From positions 62,001 to 126,000 of the forward strand of contig NZ_FODF01000001.1 in assembly GCF_900110295.1 (NCBI RefSeq): a stretch of 64,000 bases of DNA, given 5' to 3'. Positions 8,639-16,873 of the stretch are shown here, piece after piece. The stretch is from Peptostreptococcus russellii. GTDB lineage: Bacteria > Bacillota > Clostridia > Peptostreptococcales > Peptostreptococcaceae. Position 1 is the stretch's first letter. Each line of letters begins with the position of its first letter. A program made the position numbers and the translations under genes. Under the pieces are notes generated by a model that had not been told where the DNA came from, did not search any database, and worked only from the letters and a program-made list of their open reading frames with translations.

Positions 8639-9097
8639 ATGTTAAAGATAATGTTTGTATGCCATGGAAATATATGTAGATCGCCAATGGCTGAAGCTCT
8701 ATTTAGAGATATTATAGAAAAAGAAGATTTAAAGGATAAAATATATGTAAACTCATCTGCAACTTCCTATGAAGAAATAAGTAATCCTGTTCATATAGGT
8801 ACAAAGAAAAAACTTTCAGAAAAGGGCATAAGTACAGATGGATTATATGCAAGTAAATTGAAAAAAGAAGATCTTCAAAATTACGATTATATATTTACAA
8901 TGGATCAAAATAATATGAACAATATAAAAAGGGAGTTTGGCGAAGTAGATAAGGAAAAAGTTATGAAATTTCTAGATATCACAGATAATCCTAGAGATAT
9001 TGCAGATCCTTGGTATACTGGGAATTTTGATGAGACCTATGATGATATATTAGATGGTTGTAAAGTTTTAATAGAAAAACTAAAAAAAGAAATATAA
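8639..9097 (+). CDS. Low-molecular-weight protein tyrosine phosphatase family protein
   Basis: This 152-residue cytoplasmic protein begins with the family P-loop CHGNICRS, giving Cys8 as nucleophile and Arg14 (CX5R). The general-acid aspartate lies in IADPWYTGN near residue 121. The family removes phosphate from phosphotyrosine, or in some bacteria phosphoarginine; the sequence does not decide between them. AAGGAGG precedes the ATG. No tyrosine kinase or capsule genes are nearby, and the gene is a single transcription unit between two terminators, so its partner is unknown. Confidence 0.92.
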   Translation: MLKIMFVCHGNICRSPMAEALFRDIIEKEDLKDKIYVNSSATSYEEISNPVHIGTKKKLSEKGISTDGLYASKLKKEDLQNYDYIFTMDQNNMNNIKREFGEVDKEKVMKFLDITDNPRDIADPWYTGNFDETYDDILDGCKVLIEKLKKEI

Positions 9098-9104
9098 AAT
9101 AAAT

Positions 9105-9143
9105 AAAAAGTCATTTGGTTATATATAGCTAAGTGGCTTTTTT
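9105..9143 (+). terminator. Terminator after the phosphatase gene
   Basis: AAAAAGTCATTTGG (9105-9118) can pair along 14 positions, with a few G-U pairs, to CTAAGTGGCTTTTT (9129-9142). The right arm ends in a T-run. It begins eight bases after the stop codon. Confidence 0.85.
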
Positions 9144-9709
9144 CTATTTCAAACTGTATAAAACTGTTAAAATAACATTATGGCAATATTAAGTTAAATT
9201 GAATTATATATATAAATAGAAAATAGTAAAATTATTTTTTAAAATTAAAGTAGTAATTTAATAAAAAAAATCAAGTTTAAAAGAGTATTAAAGTATAAAA
9301 AATATATAAAATAAAAAACAAATATAAAAAACAAGAAAAAATTCATATTAAATTCATGTTATAAAACTTTAAAATAAAAATACAATTTTTTATAAATCCC
9401 AACTATAAAAAGCAATAGATATACAGACTGTTTATTTAGGGGATTGATTTCTAATTAACATAATTTCAAAAGCATAGTATTATGTTGTAAAAACTTAAAA
9501 TAAACTTTATAAATATAATAAAATTTATTTTGAATTAAATAAATTAGAAAAAATATAAACAAATCAATTACTTGTGTTAAAAAATAAATAAAAAGAAAAT
9601 TCAGAATAATAAACTATCATTCCAAATTCAATTTGATGTTATACAATCAATATAAAGAAGGAGCTAGTTTTTAAGGATGTAAGATATTAAGAAGAAGGAG
9701 GTTTTCTTT
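9144..9709. other. 566-base AT-rich non-coding stretch
   Basis: This is the longest stretch without a gene in the window. It is dominated by runs of A and short AAATA/TATAA words and holds no open frame with a ribosome binding site. No glycine riboswitch or T-box motif is visible before the symporter gene. The last 55 bases contain two AAGAAGGAG-type sites; the second serves the symporter, and the first precedes only an ATG-TAA pair at 9677-9682. Its role is probably promoter and leader, with nothing else recognised. Confidence 0.6.
9485..9513 (+). promoter_or_regulatory. Weak candidate promoter for the alanine symporter gene
   Basis: TTGTAA at 9485-9490 and TATAAA at 9508-9513 are 17 bases apart; a perfect TATAAT also occurs at 9514-9519. 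The surrounding sequence is so AT-rich that such matches are expected by chance, so the position is uncertain. Confidence 0.3.
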
Positions 9710-11122
9710 ATGACAACGGTACTAGCTATAAACAAAATGATTGGGGATGTAGTTTGGGGTCCGCCGATGTTAATATTGTTATTAGGTACAGGTATTTTAC
9801 TAAGTTGTTTGACAGGATTTATTGTAATTAGAAAATTTGTCTATATAATGCGAAACACCTTGATGAAAATGTTCAAAAAAAGTGGTCATGGTGAAGGTGA
9901 GGTATCCGCATTTCAGGCAGTTTCTACGGCATTGGCTGCAACAGTAGGCACAGGAAATATTGCCGGTGTTGCATTGGCAATAGCAATAGGTGGCCCAGGA
10001 GCAGTCTTTTGGATGTGGTTGTCTGCAATATTTGGAATGACAACGAAGTTTTCTGAAGTAATATTGGCGATAACCTATAGAAAGAAAAATCAAGATGGAT
10101 CTTTTTCAGGTGGACCTATGTACTACATATCAAGAGGTCTAGGTTATAAGTGGTTAGCAGGTCTGTTTGCAACATTTGCAATGATAGCATCATTTGGTAT
10201 AGGCTGTATGACTCAGTCTAACTCAATAGCAGATGCATTGAAAGCATCCTTTAATGCAAATCCTTTTATTGTTGGTATAGTATTAGCAGTTTTATCAGGA
10301 ATAGTAATATTAGGTGGTATTCAGAGAATAGGTCAGGTTACAGAAAAGCTTGTTCCTTTTATGGCATTATTTTACATAGTTGGAGCTTTGGCAATTATAC
10401 TTATAAACGCAAAGCAAATACCTAGTGCTTTTTCAATGATTTTTAGTACAGCTTTTACAGGGCAAGCAGCTACAGGTGGATTCGCTGGTTCTACTATGAT
10501 GATGGCACTTAGAAATGGTGTATCTCGTGGTGTATTTACAAATGAAGCTGGTCTTGGTAGTGCTCCTATAGCTCATGCAGCAGCAACAACTGACCATCCA
10601 GTAAGACAGGGACTATGGGGTGTATTTGAAGTGTTTATGGATACAATAGTTATTTGTACTATGACAGCTTTAGTAGTTTTGGTATCAGGTGTTTGGGATT
10701 CTGGTCTTCAAGGTGCAGCCTTAACATCGGCAGCATTTGATGAAGGGTTTAGAGGAGGTAAGTATATAGTATCTATTGGTCTAACGCTATTTGCTTTCTC
10801 TACAATACTAGGCTGGTCATACTACGGTGAAAAGTGTACAGAGTATATTTTAGGTAAAAAATTTATAACTCCATATAGATTAGTATATATTTGTCTAGTG
10901 TTTGTTGGAGCAATAGGTGGTCTACAGTCAATATGGGCTATATCAGATACTCTAAATGGATTAATGGCAATACCAAACTTAATAGGTCTAGTATTGTTAT
11001 CAGGAGTTGTAGTAACGATGGTTAAAGATTTCTTTAAGGATCCAGATAGAATTAGAGAAAATGAAAAAGAATATCTTTCAGTTTTACCTGAAAAGTATCA
11101 ACCAAGAAGTGTAGATAAGTAA
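9710..11122 (+). CDS. Sodium:alanine/glycine symporter, AGCS family
   Basis: This 470-residue membrane protein imports alanine or glycine together with Na+. Family landmarks are the N-terminal WGPPMLILLLGTGILLS segment, the core motif LAATVGTGNIAGVALAIAIG (about residues 75-95), FWMWLSAIFGMTTKFSE, FSGGPMYYISRGLG, and NEAGLGSAPIAHAAA near 275-290. About ten hydrophobic segments can be counted. AAGGAGG is well placed before the ATG. It is a single-gene unit between two terminators. The exact substrate cannot be told from sequence. Confidence 0.95.
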   Translation: MTTVLAINKMIGDVVWGPPMLILLLGTGILLSCLTGFIVIRKFVYIMRNTLMKMFKKSGHGEGEVSAFQAVSTALAATVGTGNIAGVALAIAIGGPGAVFWMWLSAIFGMTTKFSEVILAITYRKKNQDGSFSGGPMYYISRGLGYKWLAGLFATFAMIASFGIGCMTQSNSIADALKASFNANPFIVGIVLAVLSGIVILGGIQRIGQVTEKLVPFMALFYIVGALAIILINAKQIPSAFSMIFSTAFTGQAATGGFAGSTMMMALRNGVSRGVFTNEAGLGSAPIAHAAATTDHPVRQGLWGVFEVFMDTIVICTMTALVVLVSGVWDSGLQGAALTSAAFDEGFRGGKYIVSIGLTLFAFSTILGWSYYGEKCTEYILGKKFITPYRLVYICLVFVGAIGGLQSIWAISDTLNGLMAIPNLIGLVLLSGVVVTMVKDFFKDPDRIRENEKEYLSVLPEKYQPRSVDK

Positions 11123-11156
11123 TAAATATTTATATAAATCGGGTAATATATAAGTT

Positions 11157-11197
11157 AAGGACAGGAGAATTTATTGATTTTCCTGTCTTTATTTTTA
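11157..11197 (+). terminator. Terminator of the alanine symporter gene
   Basis: AAGGACAGGA (11157-11166) pairs with TCCTGTCTTT (11181-11190), allowing one G-U pair, and a T-rich tract follows. Confidence 0.9.
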
Positions 11198-11245
11198 TTG
11201 TTGAAAGTGTTTTTCTTAAAAACTATAAAAGAATATCTTCAAATA

Positions 11246-11254
11246 TGGTATAAT
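11246..11254 (+). promoter_or_regulatory. Extended -10 promoter of the xseA-recN unit
   Basis: TGGTATAAT combines a perfect TATAAT (11249-11254) with an upstream TG. The -35 region is poor, as is common for extended -10 promoters. Transcription would start near 11261, which argues that translation does not begin at the ATG at 11270. Confidence 0.7.
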
Positions 11255-11290
11255 ATAACTTAGTATATTATGCAGTTTGGTGGTGATTTT

Positions 11291-12481
11291 TTGAAAATAA
11301 GGGCTTTAGAAGTTACGGAATTAAATGAATATGTAAAAAGAATATTAAATGATGATCCTATTCTAAGCAATATAAAGGTTAAGGGTGAAATTTCAAATTT
11401 CAAAATACATTCATCAGGAAATGTGTATTTATCTTTAAAAGATGAAAAATCGAAAATAAATTGCATGATTCATAGAAATAATTTTGATAAAAAATTAGAT
11501 TTGGACAATGGTAAAAAAATAATAGCAGAAGGATATATATCTTCCTATATAAGAGATGGTGTGTATCAATTATATATAAGAAAGATAGAAATAGAGGGAC
11601 AGGGAAGACTTTATTTAGAGTTTTTGAAATTAAAGGAAAAACTTCAAAAGGAAGGTCTTTTCAATTTAGAACATAAAAAAAGTATAAAGAGATTTCCCAA
11701 GGCAATTGGAGTAATAACATCTCCAACAGGTGCAGTAATAAGGGATATTATAAATGTAGTTAAAAGAAGATATCCTAAAATTGATATAAAATTATATCCA
11801 GTCTTGGTACAGGGGGAAAATTCAGCCGATAATCTTGTAGAAGGCTTAGAATTTTTTAATGAAAGTAATAATGTAGATACCATTATAATAGGAAGAGGCG
11901 GTGGATCTCTTGAGGAACTTTGGTCTTTTAATGAAGAAAAGTTAGCTAGAGCCATATTTGCATCTGAAATTCCTGTAATATCAGCCGTTGGTCATGAAAC
12001 AGATTTTACTATATGTGACTTTGTATCTGATATGAGGGCGCCGACTCCATCTGCAGCGGCTGAGATTGCCACACCAAATCTAGAGGATTTGATAGCTACT
12101 CAAAACAATATACTTAGAACTATAGAGAGATATGTAAATAATACTATAGTATATAACAGGCAAAGAATAGATTCTGATCTACATAGATTCAAATTATTCT
12201 ATGAAAGGTCAATGTTTGATGATAGATATATGGAGCTTGACAGATTCAAAGAAAAAATAGATAATTTAATATCTTTGGTAATAAGAGAGGAAAAAGAAAA
12301 ACTTAATATTTTTTCTAAAGGAATGGCAAATTTAAATCCATTTTCAGTTCTTGAAAGAGGATATACTATTGTTGAAAAAAATGGTTTAGCTATTACAAGT
12401 AAAGAAGAAGTTGAGCTTGGGGAAAGGCTGGATCTAATATTAAAAGATGGTAAAATAAAATGTGAAGTTGTTGAAAAATAG
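11291..12481 (+). CDS. xseA: Exodeoxyribonuclease VII large subunit
   Basis: XseA with XseB forms exonuclease VII, a metal-independent nuclease that degrades single-stranded DNA from both ends. The N-terminal OB fold (LEVTELNEYVKRIL, VKGEISNFKIHSSGNVYLSLKD) is followed by the catalytic core with GVITSPTGAVIRDI, IIGRGGGSLEELWSFNEE, ISAVGHETDFT and DMRAPTPSAAAE, then a coiled coil. I place the start at TTG 11291 (396 residues): GGTGGTGA lies at the right distance. The in-frame ATG at 11270 has no binding site and would leave a leader of about nine bases. Confidence 0.95.
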   Translation: MKIRALEVTELNEYVKRILNDDPILSNIKVKGEISNFKIHSSGNVYLSLKDEKSKINCMIHRNNFDKKLDLDNGKKIIAEGYISSYIRDGVYQLYIRKIEIEGQGRLYLEFLKLKEKLQKEGLFNLEHKKSIKRFPKAIGVITSPTGAVIRDIINVVKRRYPKIDIKLYPVLVQGENSADNLVEGLEFFNESNNVDTIIIGRGGGSLEELWSFNEEKLARAIFASEIPVISAVGHETDFTICDFVSDMRAPTPSAAAEIATPNLEDLIATQNNILRTIERYVNNTIVYNRQRIDSDLHRFKLFYERSMFDDRYMELDRFKEKIDNLISLVIREEKEKLNIFSKGMANLNPFSVLERGYTIVEKNGLAITSKEEVELGERLDLILKDGKIKCEVVEK

Positions 12482-12490
12482 GAGATGTTT

Positions 12491-12715
12491 ATGGAAAATA
12501 CAGAAAAAATGGATCTATCCTATGAAGAGGCAATAACTAGGATGGAAGAAATACTAAAAAAGCTTGAAGTAGGAAATAATAAACTTGAAGAGTCGTTAAA
12601 GTTGTATGAAGAGGGTATAAAATTATATAGATACTGTAATGAAGTATTAAATAAGGCGGAACTTAGAGTTACAAAGTTTAACGATGAAAGAGAAGAAATA
12701 GAGGTGGAAATATAG
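12491..12715 (+). CDS. xseB: Exodeoxyribonuclease VII small subunit
   Basis: This 74-residue helical protein matches XseB: the core LSYEEAITRMEEILKKLE and LEESLKLYEEGIKLYRYCN are signature sequences. It binds the coiled coil of XseA. GGAG at 12481-12484, formed at the xseA stop, serves the ATG at 12491; the in-frame ATG at 12485 is too close to it. The stop overlaps the start of ispA by one base, so the genes are translationally coupled. Confidence 0.95.
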   Translation: MENTEKMDLSYEEAITRMEEILKKLEVGNNKLEESLKLYEEGIKLYRYCNEVLNKAELRVTKFNDEREEIEVEI

Positions 12716-13602
12716 TGGATTTTGTTTCAGAACTGAAATCAAAAAGTAAGTTTATAGAAGAAGAAATCAAAAAGTACATGCCCAAAGAAGAAGGATATCA
12801 GAAGTCTGTTTTTGAGGCTATGAATTATAGTCTTAATGCAGGTGGAAAAAGACTAAGACCCATCTTGATTATGGAGTCATATAAAGTTTGTGGTGGACAA
12901 GATGATATGTATTTACCTTTTTCAGCTGCTATTGAAATGATACACACTTATTCTTTGATACACGATGATCTTCCAGCTTTGGATAATGATGATTTGAGAA
13001 GAGGAAAAGCTACAAATCACAAGGTGTTTGGTGAAGCTATGGCTATTCTTGCAGGAGATGCACTTTTGAGTCATGCTTTTGAAACAATGTTGGGTGAAAG
13101 TGTAGATTCTGCATATCCTGAAAGAGGTTTAAAAGCAAGCTATGAAATATCTAAGGCTGCTGGGATATATGGAATGATAGCAGGGCAAGTTGTCGATGTA
13201 GAAAGTGAAGGTATTAAAATCGATAAAGATAAATTAGATTTTATACATAGAAATAAAACAGCGGCTATGATAGTTGCTTGCATGAGAGCTGGAGCAATGC
13301 TTGCAGGAGCAGATAGTGAAAGAGTAGAGGCTCTAACTATATATGGGGAAAAAATAGGATTAGCTTTTCAAATAGTTGATGATATTTTAGACATTGTAGG
13401 AGATGAGGCAACTTTAGGTAAGCATGTTGGTAGTGATATAGAAAATGAAAAGTCTACTTATCCAGCTATATTTGGAATTGATAAGTCATGGGATATAGCA
13501 CAGGGGCTAGTAGATGATGCAAAAAATCAGTTGAAAATTTTTGATAAGAATAATGAGTTTTTATCAGATTTATCAGATTACATAGTAAGAAGAAAATATT
13601 AA
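12715..13602 (+). CDS. ispA: Polyprenyl (farnesyl) diphosphate synthase
   Basis: This enzyme condenses isopentenyl diphosphate units into a C15 (possibly C20) precursor for undecaprenyl phosphate and quinones. Both Asp-rich motifs are present: LIHDDLPALDNDDLRRG (first) and FQIVDDILD (second). The SLNAGGKRLRPIL motif and FGEAMAILAGDALLSHAF are also typical. At 295 residues the length is normal. The GTG start has GAGGTGG upstream and overlaps the xseB stop. dxs, which supplies the MEP pathway, lies two genes downstream. Confidence 0.95.
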   Translation: MDFVSELKSKSKFIEEEIKKYMPKEEGYQKSVFEAMNYSLNAGGKRLRPILIMESYKVCGGQDDMYLPFSAAIEMIHTYSLIHDDLPALDNDDLRRGKATNHKVFGEAMAILAGDALLSHAFETMLGESVDSAYPERGLKASYEISKAAGIYGMIAGQVVDVESEGIKIDKDKLDFIHRNKTAAMIVACMRAGAMLAGADSERVEALTIYGEKIGLAFQIVDDILDIVGDEATLGKHVGSDIENEKSTYPAIFGIDKSWDIAQGLVDDAKNQLKIFDKNNEFLSDLSDYIVRRKY

Positions 13603-13616
13603 GTTGGGGGGAAATA

Positions 13617-14051
13617 ATGAGTTACGTTGTGGATTTTTTTGCAAATAAAACACTTTGGGTAAGTGTTTTATCCTGCTTTATAGCTCAGTTCCTAAAAATT
13701 TTTACAGGTGAAAAGAAAGTAGAGCTTTCAAGAGCATTTATTTCAGGAGGAATGCCGAGTTCCCATAGTTCATTTGTTTCTTGTATGTCTGTTATGATCG
13801 GGATGAAACATGGTTTCAATTCAGATATGTTTGCTGTTGCAGCAGTAATTTCTTGTATCATAATGTATGATGCATCTGGAGTTAGACAGGCAGTTGGAAA
13901 ACAAGCAACAATAATTAATCAACTAGTTGAGGCTTGGCAAAATAAGAAAACGACTCAACAAGAAAAATTAAAAGAACTTGTTGGTCATACTCCTAAGCAA
14001 GTATTCTTTGGTGCTTTACTTGGGATTTTAGTAGGTATAATATTTTATTGA
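13617..14051 (+). CDS. Divergent PAP2 family membrane protein (YuiD-like)
   Basis: This 144-residue membrane protein belongs to the divergent PAP2/VanZ-like acid phosphatase group (DUF212). The motif SGGMPSSHSSFV at about residues 43-54 carries the conserved serine-histidine pair, and VGHTPKQVFFGALLG near 125-139 is the second motif. Three or four hydrophobic segments are visible. PAP2 relatives dephosphorylate lipid pyrophosphates; its position between ispA and dxs suggests an isoprenoid-phosphate substrate, but this is inference. A GGGGGG-like site precedes the ATG. Confidence 0.88.
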   Translation: MSYVVDFFANKTLWVSVLSCFIAQFLKIFTGEKKVELSRAFISGGMPSSHSSFVSCMSVMIGMKHGFNSDMFAVAAVISCIIMYDASGVRQAVGKQATIINQLVEAWQNKKTTQQEKLKELVGHTPKQVFFGALLGILVGIIFY

Positions 14052-14065
14052 TAAGGTGATAGATA

Positions 14066-15982
14066 ATGTATAAATTACTAGAGGGTATTGATTCGCCCCA
14101 AGATATAAAAAAATTAAATAATCTTGAACTTAAAGAACTGTCAAAAGAAATGAGAAAATTTTTAGTTAAGAAAGTATCTCAAACAGGAGGTCACTTGGCT
14201 TCTAATTTAGGCGTTGTTGAGCTCACACTTGCTCTTCATAAAGTTTTTGATAGTCCAAAAGACAAGATAGTATGGGATGTTGGACATCAGTCATATGTTC
14301 ACAAAATGATTACAGGTAGAAAAGAACAGTTTGACTCATTAAGACAATTTGATGGAATGTCTGGATTTCCAAAAGAAAGTGAAAGTGAACATGATATATT
14401 TGATACTGGGCATAGCTCTACATCAATATCTGTTGCACTTGGACTAGCAGCTGCTAGAGATATAAAAAAGGAAAAGTATCAAGTTATTTCTGTAATTGGA
14501 GATGGTGCAATTACAGGTGGAATGGCAGTAGAAGCCCTTAATAATCTTGGCTATATGAAAAAAAATATTATAATAATATTTAATGACAATGAAATGTCTA
14601 TTGACAAAAATACAGGGGCATTTTCTTCATATATGTCAAAAATAATAAAAAATAGTGATGCTTTAAGTTTTAAAGATAGAGTTGATAAAATAATGAATCT
14701 TACATCGATGGGAGGGGCTTTGTCAAGAAAGGCAAATAAGCTAACTGACTCTATTATTACTAGCATATCTCCATCTGAATGTGGATTTATTGACGCATTG
14801 GGAGTGAAATATATAGGTCCAATTGATGGACATAATATCGAAGAATTAGTAGATATACTTGAATATGCAAAACACATAGAAGGACCTAAATTTATTCATG
14901 TTAAGACAGTTAAGGGTAAAGGCTATAGATTTGCAGAGAGTAGACCTGATGCCTATCATGGAGTTGGAAAGTTTGATTATAGAGAAGGTATAAAGCAGTC
15001 TTCAAGTAAATCAATTTCTTCAATAGTAGGAAAAACATTAGTCGAAATGGCTGATGTAAATGATAGAATAGTTGCCATTACAGCAGCTATGCCAACGGGA
15101 ACGGGTCTTAATATATATGAGAAGTTCCATCCAGATAGATATTTCGATGTTGGAATCGCAGAACAACATGCAGTTACTTTTTCTGCAGGTTTAGCAAAAG
15201 CAGGTTTGAAACCATACTTTGCAGTATATTCTACCTTCCTTCAAAGAGCTTATGATCAGCTTATACATGATGTATGTATAACAAAAAAGCCAGTTACTTT
15301 TTTAATAGATAGGGCTGGTTTAGTTGGCAATGACGGTGAAACACACCATGGAGAATTTGATTTATCTTATTTAAATCCAATACCAAACATTACGGTAATG
15401 GCTCCGTGTGACACAAAAGAAATGGCTGATATGATAAAGCTATCTGAAAGTATGGAATATCCTGTAGCAATCAGATATCCAAGAGGTAGTGAATATTATT
15501 TTAATAAAGATAACTATAGCTTTATGAAAGATATTGAAATAGAAAATATTCCAATAAATATGGAGAGTATTTCGGAACCACAGATAATATACAGTGCTTT
15601 TGAAGATAATAAAAAGAAAATAGCTGTTTTTACAATAGGTAATATGTTAATTCCAGTAATGGAAGCTGTGGACTCTATTTTGAAGGAAAGAGATGATATT
15701 TCTTTTGAAATAGTAAATGCAAGATACTTAAAGCCTATGAATAAGGAAAAGTATAGTGAAATAATTAAAAATGCAGACAAGGTGTATACTGTTGAAGATA
15801 ATGTTATAACAGGTGGTTTTGGAAGTAATATTGAAAATATAGCAGAGTCTTTTGAATTAGATGCTAAGGTTGAGAAGATAGGTATACCTGATGTATTTGT
15901 AACACATGGTAATACAGATATTCTTATGGATGAAATAGGAATGTCAGCAGAGAAATTAAAAGATAGAATAGGGGATTGTTAA
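14066..15982 (+). CDS. dxs: 1-deoxy-D-xylulose-5-phosphate synthase
   Basis: Dxs condenses pyruvate and glyceraldehyde-3-phosphate using thiamine diphosphate, the first step of the MEP isoprenoid route. The 638-residue length is usual. Motifs include [27 protein letters not shown], the ThDP/Mg site [16 protein letters not shown] with NDNEMSI, the [17 protein letters not shown] region (here [17 protein letters not shown]), and [26 protein letters not shown] precedes the ATG. Its stop shares a base with the tlyA start. ispA and this gene show isoprenoid synthesis is grouped here. Confidence 0.97.
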   Translation: MYKLLEGIDSPQDIKKLNNLELKELSKEMRKFLVKKVSQTGGHLASNLGVVELTLALHKVFDSPKDKIVWDVGHQSYVHKMITGRKEQFDSLRQFDGMSGFPKESESEHDIFDTGHSSTSISVALGLAAARDIKKEKYQVISVIGDGAITGGMAVEALNNLGYMKKNIIIIFNDNEMSIDKNTGAFSSYMSKIIKNSDALSFKDRVDKIMNLTSMGGALSRKANKLTDSIITSISPSECGFIDALGVKYIGPIDGHNIEELVDILEYAKHIEGPKFIHVKTVKGKGYRFAESRPDAYHGVGKFDYREGIKQSSSKSISSIVGKTLVEMADVNDRIVAITAAMPTGTGLNIYEKFHPDRYFDVGIAEQHAVTFSAGLAKAGLKPYFAVYSTFLQRAYDQLIHDVCITKKPVTFLIDRAGLVGNDGETHHGEFDLSYLNPIPNITVMAPCDTKEMADMIKLSESMEYPVAIRYPRGSEYYFNKDNYSFMKDIEIENIPINMESISEPQIIYSAFEDNKKKIAVFTIGNMLIPVMEAVDSILKERDDISFEIVNARYLKPMNKEKYSEIIKNADKVYTVEDNVITGGFGSNIENIAESFELDAKVEKIGIPDVFVTHGNTDILMDEIGMSAEKLKDRIGDC

Positions 15983-16860
15983 TGAAAAAGAGAATAGATG
16001 TTCTGCTCGTTGATATGGGTTATTTTCAGAGTAGAGAACAAGCAAGAAGACATATAATGGCTGGTAATGTTTTTGTAGACAATCAAAGAGTCGACAAAGC
16101 TGGAACTGCCGTAAAGATCGATTCAGAAATAAGAGTAAAGGGAAAACTTATACCATATGTAAGTAGAGGAGGTCTAAAGCTTGAAAAAGCCCTTAAAAAC
16201 TTTGACCTTACTCTTGATGGAAAAGTATGTATGGATATAGGAGCATCTACTGGAGGCTTTACAGATTGTATGCTTCAAAATGGAGCTAGAAAGGTCTACT
16301 CTGTAGATGTTGGATATGGACAACTTGCATGGAAACTTAGAGAAGATAAAAGAGTCGTATGCATGGAAAGACAGAATATAAGATACTTGGACGAGGAACT
16401 TCTAGATGAAAAGCCTGATTTTGCTTCAATAGATGTTTCATTTATTTCATTAAGACTTGTTCTTCCTAAAGCATGGGAAATTTTAAACTCAAAAGGAAGA
16501 GTAGTAGCTTTGATAAAGCCTCAATTCGAAGCAGGAAGAGAAAAAGTAGGTAAAAAAGGTGTTGTAAGAGAAAAGTCAACACATATAGAAGTAATAGATA
16601 CTGTTTCACAGATGGCAATTGGAAAGGGATTTAGAATTTTAGATCTAGATTTTTCACCAATAAAAGGTCCTGAAGGTAATATAGAGTATCTTATTTATTT
16701 AGAAAAGATAGATGAAAAGCTTGAAGAAGATGCAACAGTAGAAGAGGCGAGAGTATTTATAGAAGATAATAAATGTCTTGAAGGATTTAATAACTCATAT
16801 GATTCATATTATGAAAAAATAAAGGAATTAGTAGAGGAATCTCATTCTTTAGATAAATAG
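15982..16860 (+). CDS. tlyA: TlyA family rRNA 2'-O-methyltransferase
   Basis: TlyA proteins join an N-terminal S4 RNA-binding domain (RIDVLLVDMGYFQSREQARR, with VFVDNQRVDKAG) to an FtsJ-type SAM methyltransferase (MDIGASTGGFTDCML near residues 85-99, SIDVSFISLR, LIKPQFEAG). Mycobacterial TlyA methylates 16S C1409 and 23S C1920; the shorter type found in many bacteria modifies 23S only. I cannot assign the subtype. The ATG overlaps the dxs stop and GGGGA lies upstream; an in-frame TTG at 15976 is too close to that site. Length from the ATG is 292 residues. argR, usually next, is absent. Confidence 0.94.
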   Translation: MKKRIDVLLVDMGYFQSREQARRHIMAGNVFVDNQRVDKAGTAVKIDSEIRVKGKLIPYVSRGGLKLEKALKNFDLTLDGKVCMDIGASTGGFTDCMLQNGARKVYSVDVGYGQLAWKLREDKRVVCMERQNIRYLDEELLDEKPDFASIDVSFISLRLVLPKAWEILNSKGRVVALIKPQFEAGREKVGKKGVVREKSTHIEVIDTVSQMAIGKGFRILDLDFSPIKGPEGNIEYLIYLEKIDEKLEEDATVEEARVFIEDNKCLEGFNNSYDSYYEKIKELVEESHSLDK

Positions 16861-16873
16861 TCTGGAGGAAGTT

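Noticed and set aside
9656-9682. AAGAAGGAG followed by ATG-TAA, a start-stop pair
   Set aside because: The spacing is 13 bases, and a two-codon frame in AT-rich DNA is easily chance; no support for a regulatory start-stop element.
9144-9709. Possible glycine riboswitch before the alanine/glycine symporter
   Set aside because: The conserved glycine aptamer sequences and GC-rich stems are absent; the region is almost pure A/T.
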